A DNA stretch of 64,000 nucleotides from Septoria linicola (taxonomy: Eukaryota; Ascomycota; Dothideomycetes; Mycosphaerellales; Mycosphaerellaceae), in NCBI GenBank assembly GCA_024114885.1, contig CP099418.1, positions 3,162,001 through 3,226,000 of the forward strand, written 5' to 3'. Shown here piece after piece: positions 55,094 through 64,000 of the stretch. The translations under genes were made by a program, and so were the position numbers. Below the pieces are notes generated by a model. It was not told the DNA's origin. It saw only the letters and a program-made list of their open reading frames with translations, and searched no databases. Position 1 is the first letter of the stretch. The number at the start of each line of letters is the position of its first letter.

Positions 55094-56179
55094 GAGGGCC
55101 ACCACAATAGTGCTTCAGAAGCTCCCGTTTCGAGGGACTCTGGGAAGCCTTCGTGTGGCTTGGGTTCTGAGCTACATGATGGGCGAAACCCTCCGCAACC
55201 TCCCAGAAACCACTCTTGGATTCACTGGGCAATACACACAATCACAGCGCTTATGCTTGCTACACTGCTGCAGGCAACACTGTTTGATGGCTAGCCGTCT
55301 CCCCTGTCGATGTTATCCAGGAGTCATTTATGCATGATCAGACTCGGCGTTCGGGTCTTACTATTCGCGGCACGGTGTTCATGGGAGCGCCTGCGTTCTA
55401 CTTCCACAAAACAATACAAAAGCAACTCTTGGTTTGGCAGATTACATCCGTGCATATATGCGGGCGCGGACAGGGCTTGATACGGCGAGGCGTTTATATC
55501 TGGAGATCCAGTTCAGGTTCAAATTTGCCGAAGAGGTCGTGGCGAGTCATCGGGTGACATGAGAGAGGATGGAAATGAGAATTGATGTACGCGGCGGACT
55601 ACGATGGTTGGATCCCAGCAGCAAAGTTCGCTCTCTCACGGTCTACGATCTGCCGGTGCATCCCTATGAAAGGAGGCAAGATGCTCATGGGGCATATGAA
55701 TCACCGCTATTGTTTGTAGCGGCGAAGCGAGGTGAAATAGTGCTAAGCGTCGTACCAGACGCGGGTCCACACGTTCTTTATCCTGCACTTTGCCATGAGC
55801 CTATTACAAGCATTCGGCGACGGCGTTGGAGGGCACTGTAGATAAGCGTTTACAAAGAGAAAATGTTGCTTGCTTGTGCAAAAAATTGTCTAACGTCTTA
55901 AGAACTTCGATAGTCAGTCAGGCAGCGGCGGCCAAGCAATAACGAGCCTGCGGCGGGCGGCCTTGCCTCTTTCGGCTGTCCGCTTTATAAAATCTCTCAA
56001 CAACTAGCACATTACTTCGAAGGCGCTCTTTCCACTTCTCGAAAGCACAGTCAAGAACACACACACCCTCCACTGCAATCGAGAGTCGGACTTTCTCAGC
56101 ATTGGACGATTCGCTGTGTTACTCCCAATCGCATCCTCGTCACCGCCTTTCTTGGCACGAACGCGAACATTGGAACAAG
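55094..56179. other. intergenic; 3' region of LARP gene and HAD promoter
   Basis: About 1.1 kb between two rightward genes. No supported gene. A good TATA box lies near the right end. Confidence 0.45.
55986..55992 (+). promoter_or_regulatory. TATA box (TATAAAA) of the HAD phosphatase gene
   Basis: TATAAAA about 190 bp before the ATG at 56180, in a promoter that otherwise looks mixed. TATA-containing promoters are common in inducible fungal genes. I did not find a clear stress element (CCCCT/AGGGG) nearby. Confidence 0.5.
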
Positions 56180-56902
56180 ATGGGATCAATTCAGGAACAT
56201 GGCGGCTTCTCCGCCGTTTCTGCGATACATGAATTTGATGCACTTCTTTTCGACATGGACGGCACAATCATCGACTCGACAGATGCTATTGAGAAGCACT
56301 GGCATCAACTCGGACGCGAAATTGGAGTCAGCGGAGAGGAGATTTTACAAACCTCTCATGGAAGACGTAGCATTGATGTTCTTGCTCTCCTGGCCCCTGA
56401 TCGAGCGAACTGGGAGTATGTATGCAAGGCAGAAGGCGCGATTCCAAAGCTTTACGGCGACAGTGCTGTGGAGATTCCAGGCTCGAGACAGATTCTCGAT
56501 GAGCTTGAGAAGGCGGGTGCACCCTGGGCAATTGTCACCAGTGGCACAAAACCGCTGGTGACAGGATGGCTAGACGTGATGAAGTTGGCTTTCCCGAAAT
56601 ACATGGTTACGGCTGAAGAAGTCGCCAACGGAAAGCCTGATCCGGAAGCGTATAGGAAGGGCGCTGCATCGTTGGGGAAAGGAGGGCAAGGAGAGAATCT
56701 TTTAGTGCTTGAAGATGCTCCAGCTGGCGTGAGGAGTGGCAAAGCTGCAGGCTTCAAGGTGGTAGCATTGGCCACGACGCACGATATCCCAAGTCTACAG
56801 GCGGCTGGCGCGGACTGGATCGTGCAAGACATGAGAAGCGTTCGATTCGTAAAGTACGACGGAAAAGTGAGCGTGGAGATTAGAGACGCTCTGCTGCAAT
56901 GA
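56180..56902 (+). CDS. GPP1: HAD-family glycerol-3-phosphatase-like enzyme
   Basis: One exon of 240 residues from the ATG at 56180; the frame is open upstream but has no ATG. The family (yeast Gpp1/Gpp2, Dog1/Dog2) removes phosphate from glycerol-3-phosphate or 2-deoxyglucose-6-phosphate in the cytosol, for glycerol production under osmotic stress. HAD motif I is FDMDGTIIDS with Asp25 (nucleophile) and Asp27. Motif II is TSGT at 120-123. Motif III includes the Lys of NGKPDPE at 150-156. Motif IV is LEDAPAGV with Glu178-Asp179. The cap between motifs I and II has the helical content of type C1 HADs. Gpp and Dog enzymes are close, so the substrate is not decided by sequence alone. No signal peptide. 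Confidence 0.85.
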   Translation: MGSIQEHGGFSAVSAIHEFDALLFDMDGTIIDSTDAIEKHWHQLGREIGVSGEEILQTSHGRRSIDVLALLAPDRANWEYVCKAEGAIPKLYGDSAVEIPGSRQILDELEKAGAPWAIVTSGTKPLVTGWLDVMKLAFPKYMVTAEEVANGKPDPEAYRKGAASLGKGGQGENLLVLEDAPAGVRSGKAAGFKVVALATTHDIPSLQAAGADWIVQDMRSVRFVKYDGKVSVEIRDALLQ

Positions 56903-57454
56903 CCATGCTATCTGGATATTGATCGCTGGAGATCGCTGGAGCTGGGTTGACGTCGTGCGCACATCGTGGAGCCTGGATGCTCTTCGTCAACAGACGGCAA
57001 ACCATACTGTTTCTTTTGATCTTCTAAGCATTGCCATTGTCTCTTCCTATGTCCTGTTCTGTTCAATTTCCGAGCACTAATGACCCCTCGGACTGGCATC
57101 GACTGTAATTAGCCACGAGTGTGAGCTCGTGATTGGTCGCGCTCCCCGGATGCCAAGACCCTGCGGCATACGGGGTCTTTTCTCCGTATCAACATTGTGT
57201 GCTTCCTTCCAAACTCCCCGACACACGGTGAACAGCGCCGTATGTGTTTGTCGATCTACGGTGAAAGACGCCATGATCGAACAATTGCTGCAGCATCTTG
57301 CACGCATGCTTTGCGATCCGCACCTGTCATGATGCAACGTGCATGCTCGTCTCCTAAACACCAGCGCATCAAAAAGAGGTAAATGACCTGAGCACTATGT
57401 TTCTTCTCTCATCCTTTCCTGTATCTACTACCAGAATCTCGCATTTGCCGTAAA
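56903..57454. other. intergenic
   Basis: About 550 bp with no supported gene, including the promoter of the MFS transporter. Confidence 0.4.
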
Positions 57455-59482
57455 ATGTCTGGCAAGGCTCCTCACCAGTCATTGGGCGCAGAATGGCACG
57501 ATGCCGACAAGAGCGATAGTGACTCCGAGCTGAACCACGACAGAACAGACTCAGATGCACACGACACGAACTTGAGCTCAGACGAAAAGCAATCGAATGC
57601 TACCAACTCGAAGGAAAACGAGAAAACCGGAGACGAGAAGAAAGAAGACGACGCGAAATACATTTCTGGTCTTTCCCTCGCCTTTCTCCTCATTGCCATC
57701 GTCTCCACCGTCTTCATCGTTGCTCTCAGCAATACCATCATCTCCACCGCTATTCCCACGATCACCTCCGTGTTTAATTCTTATAGCGACATCGGCTGGT
57801 ATACTGCCGGCGAAGCAATCACCGCTACCGCCTTTCAGCTTCCCTTTGGACGAGCATACACTCTTCTCAACACGAAGTGGACGTTCTTGACATCGCTAAT
57901 CATCTACCTGCTTGGGAGTCTGATATGCGCTGTGGCACAGAACTCGGTGACCTTGATTGTGGGCAGAGCTGTCGCAGGTATCGGGAATGCGGGTGTCTTC
58001 AGTGGAGTGTTTATCATTATCTCCAAGAATGTGCCGCTGAGAAAGAGGGCTTTGTACGCAGGCTTGGTGGGCGCGACGTTCGCCATTGCTGCTGTCCTGG
58101 GGCCGGTACTCGGTAAGCATTTGGAGTGGGAGTCTGTCTGCCAGTGCCATACTAACGTCTTTACTAGGTGGAATCTTCACTGACAGAGTCAGCTGGAGGT
58201 GGTGCTTCTGGAGTGAGTGCAGTGACCTAAACTTCTAGAACTTGCTAACTGGATCATTCAGTCAACTTGCCGATTGGGGCCGTCTCGATTATGGTCATTC
58301 TATTGCTCCTTCCAGCGAAGCTGAGCAAGTCCAACAAAAGCCTCAAGGGCCTCACGTTGTGGCAAGCCTTCCTCAGATTCAACCCATTCGGCGCAGTCGT
58401 CATCTTGGGCGCAATTGTCTCGCTGTTGCTGGCTCTCCAGTGGGGTGGCGGCGAGTACTCGTGGGGTGACGGCCGAGTCATCGCCGTGCTGGTGGTGTTC
58501 AGCATCCTCATCATCGGTTGGATTGCTCTGCAATATTTCCAAGGAGATGAGGCGACGGTGCCATACAGTGTTGCAAAACAGCGTAGTGTTGCAGGCGCGA
58601 CTCTATTTACGCTTCTCTTGAGCGCATCGTTTGGCATTGTTGTCTACTATCTGCCCATTTGGTAAGTTGGCCAGCGGGATCACTCATAGCGCTCGACTAA
58701 CGCAAGCTAGGTACCAATCGGTAGATGGCAATACTGCTGAGGAAGCTGGTCTGAAGCAGCTGGGCATTGTTATTGCGCTCACCATTTCTGGAATCGCAGG
58801 TGGTGGCTTGGTCGTGAAGATCGGCTACTACAACCCGTTCATCTATGCCGGCACAGTATTGTGTTCGGTTGGTGCTGGACTACTGTACACGATCAACACT
58901 GACACACCACGATGGACCATGTAAGGCTACCCTTTGTTACCAATGTCGCACAGGCTAATCTTCATTCGCAGTATCGGCTACCAGATCATTTTCGCAGCTG
59001 GTATTGGTCTGAGCCTTGAGCAGTGCAATGTCGCTGTTCAGACTGTTCTACCAGATGATAAGATCCCGGCAGGTACAAGTCTGGTTTTGTTCACAAGACT
59101 GCTTGGTACCGCGCTCTCTGGTCCCATCGCACAAAGTGTGCTGCAGCAGACACTTGCAAAACGACTTGGCAACTCTGTGGCTGCCACAATCTACGGAGAA
59201 GGTGGGGCGACAGGAGTTCGGGGCAAACTTGACGACATCTTCGGAGCTGGCACACCGGCGCTCCAGAGTGCCCTCAACGCCTTCAATGACTCTGTCACGA
59301 GGACTTTCATGGTCGCACTCATTCTTGCGTCTCTGACTGCACTCACGCTACCACTTATTGAGTGGAAGAGCGTCAAGAAAGAGAAGCGAGAGAATGAGGA
59401 TAAGAAGGAAGGCCGTAAGAACAAAGATGCGAGGGATATTGAAGAGCAGTCGGAGAAGACCGTAAAAGATGCTGAGAAGTAG
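57455..59482 (+). CDS. MFS multidrug efflux transporter, DHA2 (14-TMS) type
   Basis: Five exons: 57455-58112, 58168-58212, 58262-58661, 58711-58920 and 58972-59482, 607 residues. It is a plasma-membrane proton antiporter of the DHA2 family, which in fungi exports toxins and drugs. A charged, Asp/Ser/Lys-rich cytosolic head of about 70 residues precedes the first membrane helix (GLSLAFLLIAIVSTVFIVAL). TMS region motifs include STAIPTITSVF, GWYTAGEAITATAFQLPFGR and VGRAVAGIGNAGVFSG (motif C/antiporter-like, near GLVGATFAIAAVLGPVLGGI, restored by splice). The exon-2/3 join gives RWCFWINLPIGAVS, the classic DHA2 signature. The end is a Lys/Glu-rich cytosolic tail. Exon 2 is 45 nt. It is adjacent to an SDR and a secreted propeller protein, which is compatible with, but does not prove, a small accessory metabolism group. 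Confidence 0.92.
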
Positions 59483-59898
59483 AACCGGCCCGGATATGGC
59501 CTCGCGAGTTGACAACATATACCGCAGTTGTTCAGAGTTGCACGCAAGCTTGTACTTTTCCTGTTTGCTCCAAAAACTCCAAGAGTGATATGCGATCTCA
59601 ACCTTGACACCCTTCTGTACAAAGCAACTCAACCATGCGAACGTGACCGCTTGATATGACTGCGAGTGTTCGCTGCATCCAGGCTGTTTCGCTCCTCCGT
59701 GAGCACTACCCTCTTTGCAGTCCGGCGGATCGTGCTGACGCTGATCAAACGTCCAAATTGTCACTGCGCAGATATGCAAGCTTGCCGATTAGAGGATGAG
59801 AGGAACGTCATTCGATAGATCCGGTGAATGCAGCCCGTATGTACCACCAAAACCGCAATCGAGCCCACTCCACAAGACGGCATTCCACACACATCAGA
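59483..59898. other. intergenic
   Basis: About 415 bp between the MFS stop and the SDR start. An in-frame ATG at 59839 could extend the SDR by 20 residues, but the later ATG gives the typical start. Confidence 0.45.
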
Positions 59899-60645
59899 AT
59901 GTCTCCTACTCAGCTCGCAATCATCGCCGGCATAGGTCCTGGAACAGGCGCGTCCGTTGCCAGACGCTTTGCGTCCAAATACACAACCATTCTGCTCGCT
60001 CGCAATATCGATAATCTCGAGTCAATCGAACGAAGCATAACAGACAAAGGCGGCAGAGCAAAAAGCATCAGTGCCGATGTCTCGAACCCAGAGAGCATCA
60101 GCCGAGCATTCGACAAGATCAAGCAAGAATTTCCGGATGCGACCTGTGCAGCAGCTGTATTCAATGCCACAGGACCTTTCGTGAAGAAGGGGATTCTCGA
60201 CATCACGGTGGAAGAATTTGACGCCGGCTACGGGGTCAGCATGCGGGGCGCTCTACTCTTCGCACAAAACACGCTTCCATTACTCCTCAAACACAACGAC
60301 CTGAAGAGCGAGGACCATCATCCACCAACCTTGATCTTCACCGGCGCATCTGCATCACTGAGAGGCAATGCAAAGTTCTCAATCTTCGGTGCTCCAAAGT
60401 TCGGTCTGCGAGGCCTCGCGCAATCCATTGCAAGAGAGTTTGCACCTCAGGGCGTTCATGTTGCACACGCTGTTATTGATGGACCTATCGATATCCCACA
60501 GCATCAGTTCTTTTTAAAGGACAAGCCAAAGAGTGAGAGCATCGATCCAGAGGCCATTGCGGAGACATATTGGAGTTTGCACTGTCAAAGTCAGAGATGT
60601 TTTACGCATGAGGTTGATATCAGGGCTATGGGAGAGAAGTGGTAG
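59899..60645 (+). CDS. short-chain dehydrogenase/reductase with Tyr-to-Phe in the active-site motif
   Basis: One exon of 248 residues from ATG 59899 (ATG 59839 also in frame). It has the SDR fold: nucleotide-binding GIGPGTG at 11-17, LLAR at 32-35, SADV near 58-61, and FNATGPFVKKG near 88-98 in place of the usual NNAG. At the active site FTGASASLRG (148-156) leads to FGAPK at 163-167, so Phe stands where the catalytic Tyr of YxxxK is expected; Lys167 is kept. I recall a bacterial and fungal SDR subgroup with F-x-x-x-K at this place, so it may be an intact family member with different chemistry, not a pseudogene. Substrate unknown. The C-terminus continues through PKSESIDPEAIAETYW. Convergent with the lactonase-like gene. 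Confidence 0.85.
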   Translation: MSPTQLAIIAGIGPGTGASVARRFASKYTTILLARNIDNLESIERSITDKGGRAKSISADVSNPESISRAFDKIKQEFPDATCAAAVFNATGPFVKKGILDITVEEFDAGYGVSMRGALLFAQNTLPLLLKHNDLKSEDHHPPTLIFTGASASLRGNAKFSIFGAPKFGLRGLAQSIAREFAPQGVHVAHAVIDGPIDIPQHQFFLKDKPKSESIDPEAIAETYWSLHCQSQRCFTHEVDIRAMGEKW

Positions 60646-60977
60646 AGTGGCATTATGTAGTCTGTCAATGAAACTTGCTTCAGACTTGCTCAAGGACACT
60701 TCGGTTTGAAAATTGCTTGGGAGCTGGGGAAAAGCCTCGCAAGTTCGATTGCCACAAGTGTACCATTGGGTATGAGTGACTCTGTAATGCCTAAGGGTGT
60801 CCAACACGAACGCCAGTTTCTACTTGCCGATTGAAAAATCCTTGAAACGCTCAAATCGGTGGTGAATGAGTGTAAATTTTGATCAATATCTGTGTAGCCT
60901 CTAATCGCTCACTTCACTTCACTGAGTTGATGCCCAAAGCGAGGTGATGGAACACATTGAGATCAACTGCCCCTTGC
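60646..60977. other. intergenic, convergent 3' ends
   Basis: About 330 bp, no gene seen; AT-rich around 60820-60900. Confidence 0.45.
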
Positions 60978-62260
60978 TCATGGCCAGACTGCCATGCCTT
61001 GCAGATGTGGCCTCTCAACGTAGTTGGTCAGGTCGAGATACTGGACCTGCTTCTTCTGAGCCAAGTCAAAGACCAGAAGTCCATTGGTGTATGCCACCGA
61101 GTACATCTTGCCGTTCTGGATCGCACTATCATATACACCTGCGTACGGCAATGAGGCATTGGAATATGGAGGAGTCGTGACGGTGATGTTGTCAAAGTGG
61201 GCGAACGTTTGTGGATCAAGCAAATAGACCAGATTCCTCGCACCGTCCATGGCGTACAACGTGTTCAGAGAACGCTCGTACTGTGTCCAGCAGGTGATCA
61301 GTTGGCCCGGAATGATAGTCCGGACGCGTTCAGTCGCTTTGAGATCGGAACCGACATCAAGAAGTGACACGCCGGACGCGGCATCTGCGAGCATGATGGA
61401 GTTTTGGGTCAAGAACTGGAAACCAAAATCCATGTAGACACCATCAATCTGGCTGATGACTGGGGTATTGGTGCTGACTTCACCCTTCTTGATTGGCCAG
61501 GCCGCCAATGTTCCATCTTTCTTTGGTGGGAAGAAACCGTTGCCCTTCACAGTAACAAAGAGGGCAGTAGAATCAGGGTTGAAGAGGACCTGCGCAGCTG
61601 TGCCAATAACGCCGCTAGCGGGTGTAGTTTCGTTGGCGTAGGACTTGTCGAGGGCACGAAGAGGACCCTTGGCGTGAAGACCGTGGAACAAGTCTACAGA
61701 GAAGCAAGCGACTCCAGCCTTGGTCCCACCGTTCAACACGCATGCCTGACGAAGCTTCGCTGAGTAGTCAACCGAGATGGGAAATTCTCCGAGTGTGTCG
61801 ACAGGCGTACCAAGGAGCTTCGGCTTGTAAGGGTTCAATGGATTGATGGCGAACATGGACAGTGTGTTGCTGCCAGCGTTGACTGCGAAAAGTGTCTGTG
61901 TGGAATTAGCAGAGCGCCCTCAATCCGACGTCCGGGTAGACCTACATTGCCGCTGATATGGACCGCACCTTGAGATCCAAGAGCATCTACTGGGAACGGA
62001 TCGCCCTGGTTGCCGCATCCCATGCCTTGACAGTATGAAAGCGCGCCCTTGCCTCCCGTGGAAGTTCGAGTGGGCTTGCTCAATGTGCCATCTTGTCCGA
62101 TGTGAAAGGAGAGGATATTGCTGCCAGCTGGATTGTTTTCCAAAACGTATGCAACGTTCGGGATGAGAGGGTGTGGGAATAGATCCGCAGGCGTCGCATC
62201 TCTCTTCGATGGCAACGCAAGCGCCGCTGTTATGAGCGTAAAAATGGCGTATGAACGCAT
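60978..62260 (-). CDS. secreted lactonase-like seven-bladed beta-propeller protein
   Basis: Two exons: 62260-61946 and 61895-60978, intron 50 nt, 410 residues. A hydrophobic signal peptide (MRSYAIFTLITAALALPS) is followed by KR, a possible Kex2 site. The body resembles the lactonase/3-carboxy-cis,cis-muconate lactonizing enzyme superfamily of propellers: VAYVLENNPAGSNILSFHIG, LFAVNAGSNTLSMFAINP (restored by the splice), AAQVLFNPDSTALFVTVKGN, YSVAYTNGLLVFDLAQK. Enzyme activity is not certain, since secreted fungal members are poorly studied. Two Cys in the first exon (CQGMGC) and others downstream could form disulfides. The end, HLQGMAVWP, is complete. Convergent with the SDR. Confidence 0.83.
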
Positions 62261-63642
62261 GCTGGACTTTCAATGGGAAATGTGAAGCGGGCGTGATTTG
62301 CTACAAGGTATTCGCTCGAGTGGAACTGGATGATTATTAAAGCAGCACTTCACTTGCCACTGTGCAGTCACTTATCGGAGGTCAACGGATTAGCAGTAAA
62401 TTCACGATCACCGTTCTAACTCAATGCTTCGCCGTATTCTTGAGACTCGCGTGCTTTCGTGATATCAGTCCGGTGAAAGAATGTCACCGTAGTGCGGCTT
62501 ACAGAAGCGGCAAAGCTGAGGCACACACTCAGGTCGGCGCAGTTTTTTGATGCTCAACAATGCTGCCATAACTCAAAGGGCCGCAAGATTTACTCTTAAC
62601 CGCGCAAAACAAAGCGATCACCAATGCACCATCAGTCTCTTCTGTCGTGGCTGTGTAAGCTGGCTTTAGGATGGAGTCAGTGCTCGCCAAAGACCTCGGA
62701 CATGTTGAGTTTCTCAAAAGTGCAGCGTGCTAAGGATCCTTCGTGCCAACATGGCTTGCTCTCATCCTGCAGTAGCTCCTTCGACAGAGATGATAGGGAC
62801 GCTAGCCATGCAATCACACTCATCTGCAGGGTCCTGATGCCTCGAGCCACTGAACATCTCCCAGCAACAGTGGTAGTCGAGCTCGGCAAAGTCGCGCTTT
62901 TACCGCTGCGTGAGGTAGTACCTGTCTGCTGGTTTCGTGCCGATGTGGGGGTCCAGACATGAACAATAGCGATGTCGGGTTAATCGGGCACTTCAAGACG
63001 AAGGGAGTCCGCCTTAGTTAGCTGGGATTCAAGCTTCCGCCGGCAACAGCTTGACGTTGTGGCGGGTGCTTGTCAGGCACGGCGAAGCTTGACCGCTCTC
63101 ATGCCGAGTAAGCAGACCATCATGGCGGTAACACGTGGCAGGATCGACGGTGCCGTCAGAGGCACCAGGACAGGAAGGATCGGCTTCCTGAGGTACCATC
63201 AGGCGTGTGGCGGCAGAATGCGTGAGCAGATGGTCGCTACTCCATCAGCAGACGGAAGCCTTCAATGGAACCGTTGCGTGGATCGACTCATGCTTTATCG
63301 TGTACTTGACGCCGCTGAGCGGCGGCGTCGAAGAAACAGCAGAAGTGGTCTAAAGGTACTCGAGGCAGGTCTGCCGTGCAGTGTCATATAACTGCACATG
63401 ATTGAGAACGGGAAACGATATCAGACATATAGTGAGTCGAATGTATTGACATCGTCGCGGAGATGAAGGTGCGAAGAACAACCCAGATGCGGAATGGAGC
63501 TAACTAGTGCCAAGAATCATTGCCTCAGTATGAATTCTCTACATTCAAGACATCGGCACTTCGATCATGACTGTGTTGAAGCACATCCAAGCTAACAAGC
63601 TATCTGTTCAAAATATGTATATATTCAATGGCTGCTGGTGAC
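62261..63642. other. intergenic
   Basis: About 1.38 kb without a supported gene. A plus-strand frame at 63059-63391 has no motif. It includes the promoter of the lactonase-like gene and a GC-rich hairpin. Confidence 0.4.
63308..63329. repeat. GC-rich inverted repeat (8-bp stem, 6-nt loop)
   Basis: GACGCCGC, loop TGAGCG, GCGGCGTC: a perfect 8-bp stem. It is too short and isolated to name; it could be a regulatory palindrome or chance. Confidence 0.55.
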
Positions 63643-64000
63643 TCAACCTCTCTTGATGACATTAATCTTGTCCACTATATCGCTTACTGCATCCTGTAGC
63701 GCGCGTTGATAACACTCGAGCACCTCGGAACTAGAGGATGTGCCAGACGACATTGTGCAAGAGCCGAGCGATGTCGTTGACGATGATCGAGAGGGCGGAG
63801 ATGAATCAGCTCGTTTCTGTAATCTTGCCATCACAGGCTGTAGATGCTCCCTTAGTTGGGCCATGACCACGTGCGCTCTCGCTAGTGTTTGAGCTTGCAG
63901 ATCCAAGCAATAGCCGCCCATGAACGCCGGTGGACTGACAACGCGCCCCACAGAGGTAGACTGATCGACATGGTCTGTAGTACCGTCGACGTGTAGCGCC
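63643..64000 (-). CDS. C-terminal part of a possible AflR-like regulator (5' end beyond window)
   Basis: An open frame enters from the right edge and stops at 63643 after about 119 codons. The start lies outside the window. The visible part has a helical segment (LARAHVVMAQLREHLQPVMARLQKR), a Ser/Thr-rich patch, and a final helix ECYQRALQDAVSDIVDKINV. The phrase GGYCLDLQAQTLARAHVV next to LQPVMARLQ recalls the C-terminal domain of aflatoxin-type regulators, which supports an identification only weakly. No introns need to be invoked in this piece. Confidence 0.5.
   Translation of the reverse strand, partial: ALHVDGTTDHVDQSTSVGRVVSPPAFMGGYCLDLQAQTLARAHVVMAQLREHLQPVMARLQKRADSSPPSRSSSTTSLGSCTMSSGTSSSSEVLECYQRALQDAVSDIVDKINVIKRG

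Noticed and set aside
55569..55841. 90-codon plus-strand frame downstream of the La-motif gene
   Set aside because: No motif and no conserved neighbourhood; it lies in the presumed 3' untranslated region and promoter gap.
63059..63391. 110-codon plus-strand frame near the right edge
   Set aside because: It is Arg-rich with no motif and contains the GC hairpin. No start context or homology supports it.

Overview
This window comes from the nuclear genome of a filamentous ascomycete. The genes carry many short GT-AG introns (about 45-155 nt) with CTAAC/CTGAC-like branch sites. The gene content is typical of Pezizomycotina: a Zn2Cys6 regulator, a DHA2-type MFS efflux pump, 2EXR/F-box-like proteins, a But2/PIR-like wall protein, a NIMA kinase and a Mago nashi gene. 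A Dothideomycete is my best guess, from overall protein flavour only. I see no transposon, tRNA, rRNA or CRISPR. All gene structures were built by hand from conserved protein motifs, splice sites and reading-frame phase.

Layout. At 0.5-3.5 kb lie two divergent genes, a UPF0261 (Tm-1-like) protein and a TIM-barrel partner, whose homologues are fused in plant Tm-1 proteins. The TIM-barrel gene is cut into nine exons, two of them only 10 and 7 nt. At 3.8-7.2 kb are a small 2EXR protein and the HCS1/IGHMBP2-type helicase. From 9 to 18.7 kb come a disordered coiled-coil protein, a second 2EXR protein, a tail-anchored unknown, mitochondrial prolyl-tRNA synthetase, and the divergent 60S biogenesis factor MAK21/NOC1. 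From 20 to 30 kb lie a Zn2Cys6 transcription factor, the m-AAA protease AFG3, a small doubtful gene and a NIMA kinase. From 30 to 41.7 kb are an ankyrin-BTB protein, a third 2EXR protein, a fungal regulator of the Zn-cluster-associated type, a long repetitive wall protein, and the GID4 degron receptor. From 42 to 55 kb are the exon-junction protein Mago nashi, divergent coatomer beta (SEC26), a multi-exon RBR ubiquitin ligase with a long uncharacterised C-terminus, and a LARP1/Sro9-like La-motif protein. From 56 to 64 kb lie a glycerol-3-phosphatase-like HAD enzyme, an MFS pump, an SDR with a replaced catalytic tyrosine, a secreted lactonase-like propeller protein, and the 3' end of a possible AflR-like regulator at the right edge.

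How they fit together. Most genes are single-copy housekeeping functions: mitochondrial translation and quality control, ribosome assembly, vesicle coat, mRNA surveillance and gluconeogenic enzyme degradation. They are not a metabolic cluster. The last 8 kb (phosphatase, efflux pump, SDR, secreted propeller, possible AflR-like regulator) looks more accessory. Several divergent pairs share short promoters: UPF0261/TIM-barrel (200 bp), ProRS/MAK21 (239 bp) and Mago/SEC26 (411 bp). The points most worth a second look are the micro-exons, the hidden first exon of ProRS, the RBR C-terminal region and the Tyr-less SDR.
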